Assembly: GCF_017104715.1 (NCBI RefSeq)
Contig: NZ_JAAGPI010000051.1
Coordinates: 1-57,591, forward strand
Direction of reading: 5' to 3'
DNA from: Burkholderia sp. Ac-20365
GTDB taxonomy: Bacteria > Pseudomonadota > Gammaproteobacteria > Burkholderiales > Burkholderiaceae
DNA: 57,591 nt
Positions 50,861 to 57,591 of the stretch are shown one piece after another. A program made the translations under genes and the position numbers. The notes beneath the pieces are model-generated. The model was given only the letters and a program-made list of their open reading frames with translations. It ran no database searches and had not been told where the DNA came from. How positions within the stretch are numbered: position 1 is the first letter of the stretch; every line of letters starts with the position of its first letter.

Positions 50861-51664
50861 ATGAACGTAGCGCCGCAACTGATCGAAATCGCGCAGGACG
50901 CTTACGACGTGCGCGGTGTCGTGCGTCTCACGCTTAACCGGCCGGATGCGTTCAACGCGCTGTCTGAAGCGCTGCTCGATCAGTTTCAGACGCATCTCGC
51001 CGAGATTGCGAAGAGCGATGCGCGCGTTGTCGTTATCGCTGGTGCGGGCCGCGCGTTTTGTGCTGGCCACGATCTGAAGGAAATGCGCGCGGAGCCATCG
51101 CTCGCGTATTACCAGTCGCTCTTCGCGCGCTGCACGAAGATGATGCTGGCGATCCAGCGCATGCCGCAACCGGTGATCGCCCGCGTGCATGGCGTTGCAA
51201 CGGCGGCGGGCTGCCAGCTGGTGGCATCGTGCGATCTTGCCGTTGCCGCCGATACCGCGCGATTTGCCGTGTCGGGTGTCAATCTAGGTTTGTTCTGCGC
51301 GACGCCGTCGGTGCCGTTGTCGCGCAACGTGTCGCGCAAGGCCGCGCTCGAAATGCTGCTCACCGGCGACTTCATCGACGCGATGGCGGCAAAGCAGCAG
51401 GGTCTCGTGAATCGCGTGGTGCCGCTCGACATGCTCGATGCCGAAGTCGCCGCGCTCGCGAAGAGCATCTGCGCGAAGCCGCGCGCGGCTGTCGAAGCAG
51501 GCAAGGGCCTGTTCTACCGGCAACTCGAAATGGGCATCGAAGCGGCCTTTCAACTGGCCGGACAGACGATGGCCTGCAACATGATGGACGAGTCGGCGCT
51601 CGAAGGCGTGCAGGCGTTCATCGACAAGCGGCCGCCCGACTGGCCGCATACATCGGGCCGCTAG
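50861..51664 (+). CDS. Enoyl-CoA hydratase/isomerase family protein
   Basis: A 267-residue crotonase-fold protein. LTLNRPDAFNALSEALLDQF leads in; the first oxyanion-hole segment is GAGRAFCAGHDLKEM and the second HGVATAAGCQLVASCDLAVA. In the second the usual catalytic Glu position (G-G-G-x-E) reads A-A-G-C-Q, a feature of ECHDC3-like proteins, so true hydratase activity is doubtful. AAGGAAGGAG lies before the ATG. Confidence 0.85.
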   Translation: MNVAPQLIEIAQDAYDVRGVVRLTLNRPDAFNALSEALLDQFQTHLAEIAKSDARVVVIAGAGRAFCAGHDLKEMRAEPSLAYYQSLFARCTKMMLAIQRMPQPVIARVHGVATAAGCQLVASCDLAVAADTARFAVSGVNLGLFCATPSVPLSRNVSRKAALEMLLTGDFIDAMAAKQQGLVNRVVPLDMLDAEVAALAKSICAKPRAAVEAGKGLFYRQLEMGIEAAFQLAGQTMACNMMDESALEGVQAFIDKRPPDWPHTSGR

Positions 51665-51670
51665 GCCACC

Positions 51671-52546
51671 TTATTCCGAACGCTTCAAGATCCACGCGAC
51701 GAGCGCATCGATCACGCGCTCGCGGTCAAGGTCGTTCATCGTTTCGTGATAGCTGCCTTCGTAGAGCGTCAGCGTCTTGTCGGGCGAGCCCGCGTGCGCG
51801 CCGAAGTCGCGGCTGCCGTCGGGTTCGGTGAGCTTGTCGGCCGTGCCGTGCCAGATCAGAAGCGGCGTGCGCAAACCTGCGCGGCCCTGCTCGATGCGCT
51901 GCATCGCCAGCAATATTTCGGCGCCCGTGCGCGCGGGAATCGCGCCGTGATGCACGAGCGGATCGTTGCGGTTCGCATCGACGACACTCTGGTCACGCGA
52001 CAGCAGTGCCGCATCGATTTTCATTGCGGGGAAGCCCGGCCACAGGCGGCTGATCTTCTGGCTCAGTGCGAGCATCCAGCGCGGCACGTCGCGGCCCGGC
52101 GCGAGCGCGGGGCTCGACAGGATCAGGCCGCTGAGCGGGCGGCCGTGCGTCGCGTGCTTTTCGACGGCGTGGAGCGCCGCAATTGCACCGCCCATGCTGT
52201 GACCCATGAGGAAGAGCGGGCCGTCGTTGCGCGCGGCCTTGGTGATGAGCGCATCGGCATCGAGCAGATAGTCGTCGAAGCGGTCGATCCACACGCGCCG
52301 GCCCGGCGCGTCGCCGTGCCCGCGCAGATCGATCGCGATCAGTTCGATGCCGTTCGCGTTGAGCACGCGCGCGAGCGGCGCATAACGTCCTGCATGCTCG
52401 GCGAGCCCGTGCACGAACGCAACCGTCGCGCAGCGCAAACCCGCCGCACGCCAGCGATACAGCGGCAGCTCGAGCCCGTCGCGCGTCACGACACGCGAGC
52501 GCTCGGGATGCGGTGCGACGGAAACAGTGGCTTGTGAGGTCTCCAT
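51671..52546 (-). CDS. Alpha/beta hydrolase (monoacylglycerol-lipase type)
   Basis: A 291-residue serine hydrolase. VAFVHGLAEHAGRYAPLARV carries the oxyanion HG, the nucleophile elbow is LFLMGHSMGGAIAALHAVEK, the Asp lies in LLIWHGTADKLTEPDGSRDF and the His in YEGSYHETMNDL. IAIDLRGHGDAPGRRVWIDR matches the Hydrolase_4 (lysophospholipase PldB) group. ATG 52546 has GGACG eight bases upstream; an open frame extends to 52711 without homology. It is convergent with the enoyl-CoA hydratase gene. Confidence 0.88.
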   Translation of the reverse strand: METSQATVSVAPHPERSRVVTRDGLELPLYRWRAAGLRCATVAFVHGLAEHAGRYAPLARVLNANGIELIAIDLRGHGDAPGRRVWIDRFDDYLLDADALITKAARNDGPLFLMGHSMGGAIAALHAVEKHATHGRPLSGLILSSPALAPGRDVPRWMLALSQKISRLWPGFPAMKIDAALLSRDQSVVDANRNDPLVHHGAIPARTGAEILLAMQRIEQGRAGLRTPLLIWHGTADKLTEPDGSRDFGAHAGSPDKTLTLYEGSYHETMNDLDRERVIDALVAWILKRSE

Positions 52547-52725
52547 GAGCATTCGTCCGATGTTTTTATGCGTTCGCTCGATCATAGCGGCACGCGCATG
52601 ACCGTTCGCATCGATTGAAACGGGACAACCCTCTAATTCCGCAGCGTTATGAAAGATCGCGAATTGATTATTAAAGGATATGACGAGGCTGCGGTAAAAT
52701 CGGGGGTTCAAATCCCAATAAAAGC

Positions 52726-52782
52726 AACGGCGGCCAGTGCCCGGAGCGTACGACGCTCGCTGGCAACTCCGCCGTTTCGTTT
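52726..52782 (+). promoter_or_regulatory. Structured leader hairpin of metNIQ (candidate attenuator or riboswitch part)
   Basis: AACGGCGG (52726-52733) pairs with CCGCCGTT (52769-52776). Inside, CCAG pairs with CTGG and GAGCG with CGCTC around TACGA. A U-rich tail TCGTTTTTC then runs into the metN ATG at 52786. The form is terminator-like, but it leaves no room for a normal ribosome site, so it may control transcription or translation of metNIQ. I cannot match it to a named riboswitch. Confidence 0.5.
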
Positions 52783-52785
52783 TTC

Positions 52786-53820
52786 ATGATCGAACTACGC
52801 AATCTATCGCAGCGGTTTCCAGGGCCTCGGGGCTGGGTCGAAGCGCTGCACAACGTGAATCTGACCGTCCCTCAAGGCGAGGTGTTCGGCATCATCGGGC
52901 GCAGCGGTGCTGGCAAGAGCACGCTGGTACGGACCATCAATCTGCTGACGCGCCCGACGGAAGGCAATGTCGTCGTCGACGGCCGCGATCTCACGACGAT
53001 GCCCGCCTCGCAACTGCGCGAAGCGCGTCGCGAGATCGGCATGATCTTCCAGCACTTCAATTTGCTGTCCTCGCGCACGGTGTTCGACAACGTCGCGCTG
53101 CCGCTCGAACTGGCCGGCATGAAGCGCGCGGAGATCGAGGCGAATGTGCTGCCGCTGCTGGAACTGGTCGGCCTGTCGGCGCAGAAGGATCGTTATCCGT
53201 CGCAGATCAGCGGCGGGCAGAAGCAGCGTGTGGGCATTGCGCGCGCGCTCGCGAGCAAGCCGAAAGTGCTGCTCTCCGATGAAGCGACCTCCGCGCTGGA
53301 TCCCGAAACGACCCGCGCGATTCTCGATCTGCTCAAGCGCATCAATCGCGAACTGAAGCTGACCATCGTGCTGATTACGCACCAGATGGAAGTCATCAAG
53401 CAGGTGTGCGACCGCGTCGCCGTGCTCGACAACGGCCGTGTGGTCGAAGAAGGCAAGGTCATCGACGTGTTCCTGCAGCCGCATCACGAAGTCACGCGCG
53501 CGCTGATCGGCGATGTGATCGCGCAGGAACTGCCGCCCGCGCTGAAGGTGCGCGTGGCCGAGCGTCTGAAGACGGGCAGCGGCCATCTGCTGCGCCTCGC
53601 ATTCACGGGCTCGGGCGTCGATCAGCCGATTCTCTCGGAGACGATCCGCCGCTATGAGCTGGACTTCAACATCCTGCACGGCCAGATCGACGAGATTCAG
53701 GGGCAGGCGTTTGGCTCGCTCGCGGTGCTCGCGGGCGGCGAGCCGACGAAGGTAGCGCAGGCGATGACGTATCTGCGCGAACAGGGCGTGGTGGTCGAGG
53801 AGTTGTCGTATGTTGAGTGA
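52786..53820 (+). CDS. metN: Methionine ABC importer, ATP-binding subunit
   Basis: A 344-residue ATPase. Walker A is GIIGRSGAGKSTLVRTINLL, the signature QISGGQKQRVGIARALA, Walker B VLLSDEATSALDPET, and the H-loop VLITHQMEVIKQ. From residue ~265 there is the C-terminal NIL domain that binds methionine and inhibits transport when it is plentiful. There is no visible Shine-Dalgarno; a hairpin ends ten bases before the ATG. It overlaps metI by 11 bases. Confidence 0.96.
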   Translation: MIELRNLSQRFPGPRGWVEALHNVNLTVPQGEVFGIIGRSGAGKSTLVRTINLLTRPTEGNVVVDGRDLTTMPASQLREARREIGMIFQHFNLLSSRTVFDNVALPLELAGMKRAEIEANVLPLLELVGLSAQKDRYPSQISGGQKQRVGIARALASKPKVLLSDEATSALDPETTRAILDLLKRINRELKLTIVLITHQMEVIKQVCDRVAVLDNGRVVEEGKVIDVFLQPHHEVTRALIGDVIAQELPPALKVRVAERLKTGSGHLLRLAFTGSGVDQPILSETIRRYELDFNILHGQIDEIQGQAFGSLAVLAGGEPTKVAQAMTYLREQGVVVEELSYVE

Positions 53821-54463
53821 AATGTTCGATATGTTCGTGCAGTCGTTCTGGGAGACGCTGATCATGGTCGGCATCTCGGGACTGATCGGCGCGGCCGTCG
53901 GTCTGCCGCTCGGCGTGCTGCTCTATCTGACCGACCGTCAGGGCGTGCTGCAGAACATCGCCGCCAATCGCGTGATGGGCGTGATCGTGAATGCCGTGCG
54001 CTCGACGCCGTTCATTATTCTGCTCGTCGCGGTGATTCCCTTTACGCGTCTGGTCGTTGGTTCGTCGATTGGTACGGCGGCCGCCGTCGTGCCGTTGACG
54101 ATCGCGGCCGCGCCGTTCATCGCGCGGCTCGTCGAGACGGCGCTGCGTGAAGTCGATCGCGGACTGATCGAAGCGGCTCAGGCAATGGGCGCGACCACTT
54201 CGCAGATCGTCTTCAAGGTGCTGCTGCCGGAATCGCTGCCGGGCATCGTGGCGGGGCTGACGATCACATTCGTCTCGCTGGTCGGCTATTCGGCGATGGC
54301 GGGCGCGATCGGCGGCGGCGGTCTGGGCGATCTCGGCATCCGCTATGGTTATCAGCGTTTTCTGCCGGAAGTGATGGTGACGGTCGTGGTGATTCTGATC
54401 GTCTTCGTGCAACTGGTGCAGTCGTTCGGGGATTGGCTCGTGCGTCGTTTGAGCCACAAATAA
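53810..54463 (+). CDS. metI: Methionine ABC importer, permease
   Basis: A 217-residue permease with about five membrane spans. The coupling loop is EAAQAMGATTSQIVFKVLLP (EAA motif), which contacts MetN. It begins inside the end of metN, so translation is coupled. It forms the MetNI transporter for L- and D-methionine. Confidence 0.96.
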   Translation: MLSEMFDMFVQSFWETLIMVGISGLIGAAVGLPLGVLLYLTDRQGVLQNIAANRVMGVIVNAVRSTPFIILLVAVIPFTRLVVGSSIGTAAAVVPLTIAAAPFIARLVETALREVDRGLIEAAQAMGATTSQIVFKVLLPESLPGIVAGLTITFVSLVGYSAMAGAIGGGGLGDLGIRYGYQRFLPEVMVTVVVILIVFVQLVQSFGDWLVRRLSHK

Positions 54464-54490
54464 ATACTTTCAAAAGACAAAGGTTTGGTC

Positions 54491-55291
54491 ATGCAACGTC
54501 GTTTCATTCTGAAGGTGGCAGCCGTGCTGGGCGCGGCATCGCTGATCGGTACATCGTCGCTCGCATTCGCCGACGACTCGATCAAGGTCGGCGTGACGGG
54601 TGGCCCGCACGCGCAAATCATGGACGTCGTGAAGACGGTCGCGGCGAAGAGCGGCCTGACAATCAAGGTCATCGAGTTCTCGGACTATGTGCAGCCGAAC
54701 GCCGCGCTCGCGGGCGGCGACCTCGACGCGAACAGCTACCAGCACGACCCGTATCTGCAGGCGCAGGTGAAGGACCGCGGCTACAAGCTGATCAAGATCG
54801 CGGACACCGTGACCTACCCGATGGGCATCTATTCGAAGAAGATCAAGTCGCTGGCCGAACTGCAACCCGGCGCGAAGATCGCCGTGCCGAACGATCCGAC
54901 CAACGGCGGTCGCGCGCTGCTCTTGCTGCAGAAACAGGGCTTGATCAAGCTGCGCGCCGACGCGGGCCTGAAGGCGACGCCGCTCGATATCACCGACAAC
55001 CCGAAGAAGCTGAAGATCGTCGAACTCGACGCAGCGCAGATTCCGCGCTCGCTCGGCGACGTCGACGCCGCCGCGATCAACACGAACTTCGCGATGGAAG
55101 CGGGCCTGAAGCCCAAACAGGACGCGATCGCGATCGAAGATCCGAAGGGTCCATACGTGAACATCATTGCGATCCGCGAGGCGGACCGCAACAAGCCGTG
55201 GGTGGCGAAGCTGATCGCGGCTTACCACTCGCCGGAAGTGAAGCAGTTCATCGAAAACAAGTTTGGCGGCGCGGTGATCACGTCCTGGTAA
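54491..55291 (+). CDS. metQ: Methionine-binding protein of the MetNIQ importer
   Basis: A 266-residue NLPA-family periplasmic binding protein. A signal peptide with an ordinary cleavage site (SSLAFA/DDSIKVGV) replaces the usual lipobox, so it is probably a free periplasmic protein rather than a lipoprotein. Conserved parts are GVTGGPHAQIMDVVK, ANSYQHDPYLQAQ, and IAVPNDPTNGGRALLLLQ. AAAGG lies 8-12 bases before ATG 54491. A terminator follows. Confidence 0.95.
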   Translation: MQRRFILKVAAVLGAASLIGTSSLAFADDSIKVGVTGGPHAQIMDVVKTVAAKSGLTIKVIEFSDYVQPNAALAGGDLDANSYQHDPYLQAQVKDRGYKLIKIADTVTYPMGIYSKKIKSLAELQPGAKIAVPNDPTNGGRALLLLQKQGLIKLRADAGLKATPLDITDNPKKLKIVELDAAQIPRSLGDVDAAAINTNFAMEAGLKPKQDAIAIEDPKGPYVNIIAIREADRNKPWVAKLIAAYHSPEVKQFIENKFGGAVITSW

Positions 55292-55359
55292 TGCCCGGCT
55301 GAGCCTCGTGGACGCGGGCTTCGCAGCCTGCGTTTACGCGATCGATCGGTATCGGTAGG

Positions 55360-55386
55360 AACCCGGACTTGGCTTCCGGGTTTTTT
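55360..55386 (+). terminator. Rho-independent terminator of metNIQ
   Basis: AACCCGGA (55360-55367), loop CTTGGCT, TCCGGGTT (55375-55382), continuing into TTTTTT. Confidence 0.85.
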
Positions 55387-55489
55387 CAGGTTTAGAATAG
55401 CACGACCGTTCGCTATTTCCGTCACGCCGTCGGGGAGCGATATCCTCAACACCAAGCAATCCCGGAGCGGCTGCCGCAGAGGCTATCGC

Positions 55490-55495
55490 TATAAT
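55490..55495 (+). promoter_or_regulatory. -10 element of the etfBA promoter
   Basis: A perfect TATAAT 40 bases before the etfB start. The best -35 at 17 bp is poor (GCGGCT). An additional TAGAAT lies at 55393-55398. Confidence 0.5.
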
Positions 55496-55535
55496 GTCCG
55501 TCGGGTTGACGTATTCGTAACTTTGGAGCGTGTGC

Positions 55536-56285
55536 ATGAAAATCCTGGTGCCAGTCAAGAGAGTGGTTGACTACAACGTGAAGGTCCGCGTGAAGTCGGA
55601 CAACACGGGCGTCGACATTGCCAATGTGAAGATGTCGATGAATCCGTTCGACGAAATCGCCGTCGAAGAGGCCGTGCGCCTGAAGGAAGCGGGCGTGGCG
55701 ACGGAAGTGATCGCCGTGTCGGCGGGCGTGACGCAATGTCAGGAAACGCTGCGCACGGCGCTGGCTATCGGCGCGGATCGCGCGATCCTGATCGAATCGA
55801 ATGAAGATCTGCAGCCGCTGGCTGTCGCGAAGCTGCTGAAGGCGCTGGTCGACAAGGAACAACCTTCGCTTGTGATTCTTGGCAAGCAGGCGATTGACGA
55901 CGACTCGAACCAGACCGGCCAGATGCTGGCTGCGCTGGCGAATCTGCCGCAAGCGACGTTTGCATCGAAGGTCGTGGTTGCTGATGGCAAGGCGACTGTG
56001 TCGCGCGAAGTGGACGGCGGCGCTGAAACGCTGTCGCTGACGCTCCCCGCAGTGGTCACGACCGATCTGCGCCTGAACGAACCGCGCTACGTGACGCTGC
56101 CGAACATCATGAAGGCGAAGAAGAAGCCGCTGGAAACCGTGAAGCCGGAAGATCTGGGCGTCGATGTCACGCCGCGTCTGAAGACGCTGAAGGTCAGCGA
56201 GCCGCCGAAGCGCTCGGCTGGCGTGAAGGTGGCCGACGTGAAGACGCTGGTCGAAAAGCTCAAGACCGAAGCCAAGGTGCTTTGA
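55536..56285 (+). CDS. etfB: Electron transfer flavoprotein subunit beta
   Basis: A 249-residue subunit that, with EtfA, carries electrons from acyl-CoA dehydrogenases to ETF-ubiquinone oxidoreductase. It starts MKILVPVKRVVDYNVKVRVK; the AMP-binding part is VILGKQAIDDDSNQTGQMLA, and LPNIMKAKKKPLET contains the recognition-loop leucine region. TGGAG precedes the ATG. It is 28 bp ahead of etfA. Confidence 0.97.
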   Translation: MKILVPVKRVVDYNVKVRVKSDNTGVDIANVKMSMNPFDEIAVEEAVRLKEAGVATEVIAVSAGVTQCQETLRTALAIGADRAILIESNEDLQPLAVAKLLKALVDKEQPSLVILGKQAIDDDSNQTGQMLAALANLPQATFASKVVVADGKATVSREVDGGAETLSLTLPAVVTTDLRLNEPRYVTLPNIMKAKKKPLETVKPEDLGVDVTPRLKTLKVSEPPKRSAGVKVADVKTLVEKLKTEAKVL

Positions 56286-56313
56286 TTTTTTCGGGCACTC
56301 GGAGACGAATGAA

Positions 56314-57249
56314 ATGACGATTCTGGTAATTGCTGAACACGACAACGCGGCGCTCAAGGCAGCGACGCTGAATACGGTTGCTGCTGCGCAGAAGATCGGT
56401 GGCGACGTGCATGTGCTGGTCGCTGGCCACAACGCGCAAGGCGCGGCGGACGCGGCTGCGAAGGTGGCGGGTGTGTCGAAGGTGCTGCTGGCTGACGCGC
56501 CGCAACTGGCTGCGGGTCTCGCGGAAAACGTCGAGGCGACGGTGCTGAATATCGCGAAAGATTACTCGCACATCCTCGCGCCGGCGTCGGCGTACGGCAA
56601 GAACATCGCGCCGCGTATCGCGGCGAAGCTCGACGTCGCGCAGATCAGCGACATCACCGCAGTTGACTCGGCCGACACGTTCGAGCGTCCTATCTACGCT
56701 GGCAACGCGATTGCGATCGTGCAATCGGCGGATCCCATCAAGGTGATCACGGTGCGCTCGACGGGCTTCGATCCGGTGGCAGCGGAAGGCGGCAGCGCAT
56801 CGGTCGAGAAGATCGAAGCTGCGGCTGACGCAGGCATTTCGCAATTCGTGAGCCGCGAAGTGACGAAGCTGGACCGTCCGGAACTGACGTCGGCGAACAT
56901 CATCGTGTCAGGTGGCCGTGGTCTGGGTAGCGGCGAGAACTACACGCAAGTGCTCGAGCCGCTGGCTGACAAGCTCGGTGCAGCAATGGGCGCGTCGCGC
57001 GCAGCCGTCGACGCTGGCTATGTGCCGAACGATTATCAGGTCGGCCAAACTGGCAAGATCGTCGCGCCGCAGCTGTACATCGCCGTCGGCATTTCGGGCG
57101 CGATCCAGCATCTGGCCGGTATGAAGGACTCGAAGGTGATCGTCGCGATCAACAAGGACGAAGAAGCGCCGATTTTCAGCGTCGCCGACTACGGCCTCGT
57201 TGGCGATCTGTTCACTGTCGTGCCGGAGCTGGTGAAGGAACTCGGCTGA
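56314..57249 (+). CDS. etfA: Electron transfer flavoprotein subunit alpha
   Basis: A 311-residue FAD-binding partner of EtfB. The N-terminal half is ETF-type alpha/beta; the FAD domain begins near residue 190 with IIVSGGRGLGSGENYTQVLE and includes GYVPNDYQVGQTGKIVAPQL, then YIAVGISGAIQHLAGM. It is followed by a terminator and the acyl-CoA dehydrogenase gene, a functional partner. Confidence 0.97.
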   Translation: MTILVIAEHDNAALKAATLNTVAAAQKIGGDVHVLVAGHNAQGAADAAAKVAGVSKVLLADAPQLAAGLAENVEATVLNIAKDYSHILAPASAYGKNIAPRIAAKLDVAQISDITAVDSADTFERPIYAGNAIAIVQSADPIKVITVRSTGFDPVAAEGGSASVEKIEAAADAGISQFVSREVTKLDRPELTSANIIVSGGRGLGSGENYTQVLEPLADKLGAAMGASRAAVDAGYVPNDYQVGQTGKIVAPQLYIAVGISGAIQHLAGMKDSKVIVAINKDEEAPIFSVADYGLVGDLFTVVPELVKELG

Positions 57250-57290
57250 TAGAACGACGCGCCGCGCTGACGGCGCACGACAGCACAGCG

Positions 57291-57328
57291 AAGAGGCGCG
57301 AGGATGTTGAATCCAGCGCCTCTTTTTT
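57291..57328 (+). terminator. Rho-independent terminator of etfBA
   Basis: AAGAGGCGC (57291-57299) pairs exactly with GCGCCTCTT (57316-57324) around a 16-base loop and ends in TTTTTT. Confidence 0.8.
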
Positions 57329-57353
57329 CATGCGGATCTGGGAGGAGACAAAG

Positions 57354-57591
57354 ATGAGCTACACGGCACCCGTCAAGGACATGATGTTCGTGATGCAGGA
57401 ACTGGCCGGACTCGAAGACATCGCAGCGTTGCCCGGCCTCGAAGACGCGAACTCCGACACGGCGCAGGCCGTGCTCGAAGAATCCGCGAAGCTGTGCGGC
57501 GAGGTGCTGGCGCCGCTGAACGTCGAAGGCGACAGGAATCCAAGCAGCTGGAAAGACGGTCATGTCACGGCGACGCCCGGTTTCGCCGATG
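57354..57591 (+). CDS. Acyl-CoA dehydrogenase, N-terminal fragment (cut by window edge)
   Basis: The first 79 codons of a gene leaving the window on the right. MSYTAPVKDMMFVMQELAGL and the ESAKLCGEVLAPLNVEGDRN segment are typical of the AcdA-like acyl-CoA dehydrogenases with an extra N-terminal helical piece found next to etfBA in betaproteobacteria. It oxidises an acyl-CoA and reduces ETF. GGAGGAGA lies before the ATG. Chain-length specificity cannot be read from this part. Confidence 0.85.
   Translation, partial: MSYTAPVKDMMFVMQELAGLEDIAALPGLEDANSDTAQAVLEESAKLCGEVLAPLNVEGDRNPSSWKDGHVTATPGFAD

Noticed and set aside
52691..52725. tRNA-like T-arm (GGGGGTTCAAATCCC) upstream of metN
   Set aside because: Only three pairs of the T-stem form, and there is no anticodon arm, acceptor stem or CCA. 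It is treated as chance or as part of the leader.
1..57591. CRISPR array, insertion sequence or prophage
   Set aside because: No regularly spaced repeats, transposase, integrase or phage structural gene is visible.

Overview
The window is a contiguous piece of chromosome from a high-GC betaproteobacterium of the Burkholderiaceae, most likely Paraburkholderia, Caballeronia or Burkholderia. The case rests on gene order: gyrA-(DUF2059)-serC-pheA-hisC-tyrA-aroA-cmk-rpsA-ihfB-lapA-lapB-ugd-hldA-hldD. It also rests on the betaproteobacterial tmRNA tag (ANDDTFALAA), DUF2968 and DUF2059 exported proteins, and an fds-type NAD-dependent formate dehydrogenase. No species can be named from the sequence alone.

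Layout. 1-8400: the 5' end of an amidase, a CPA2 cation/proton antiporter, a class I glutamine amidotransferase-like C26 hydrolase with a long disordered N-terminus, a DUF2968 exported protein, an unrecognised membrane-anchored Pro/Ala-rich protein, a GNAT acetyltransferase and an MHS-family MFS carrier of citrate type. 8480-13711: a TPR/GT9-like protein, a zinc-efflux pair (SmtB/CzrA-like repressor plus His-rich CDF exporter) with a clear 24-bp operator, and an FAD monooxygenase. 13712-14570: no gene, but a large inverted repeat about 675 bp across, symmetrical about position 14082 and built around a 34-bp perfect palindrome. 14573-21075: fdsGBAD formate dehydrogenase operon (no fdsC) with a divergent ModE-like/PBP-like regulator. 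21200-22430: two small secreted proteins and an orphan PAAR protein. 22466-25635: an AT-richer module with a large multi-pass membrane protein and a fused GtrB-GtrA-like protein, lying on the 3' side of ssrA (tmRNA). 26266-28516: gph, ubiG and an OmpA-family protein.

29032-48409 is core genome. gyrA is followed by serine and aromatic amino acid genes (serC, pheA, hisC, tyrA, aroA), then cmk, rpsA and ihfB. Next come envelope genes (lapA, lapB, ugd, hldA, hldD), a ComEA-like exported protein and cysM. 48487-57591: mltB, a histone-deacetylase-family protein, an enoyl-CoA hydratase-like protein, an alpha/beta hydrolase, the metNIQ methionine importer behind a structured leader, etfBA and the 5' end of an acyl-CoA dehydrogenase gene that ETF presumably serves.

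How the genes work together. serC, pheA, hisC, tyrA and aroA supply serine and phenylalanine/tyrosine. ugd, hldA and hldD make UDP-glucuronate and ADP-heptose for LPS, while LapA/LapB tune LPS assembly. fdsGBAD oxidises formate to CO2 with NAD. etfBA and the adjacent dehydrogenase carry electrons from acyl-CoA oxidation. Most of the window is well-known core genome. The stretches least explained by known genes are the inverted-repeat element, the gtr-like module beside ssrA, the metN leader hairpin and the unrecognised 352-residue protein at 4888-5946.
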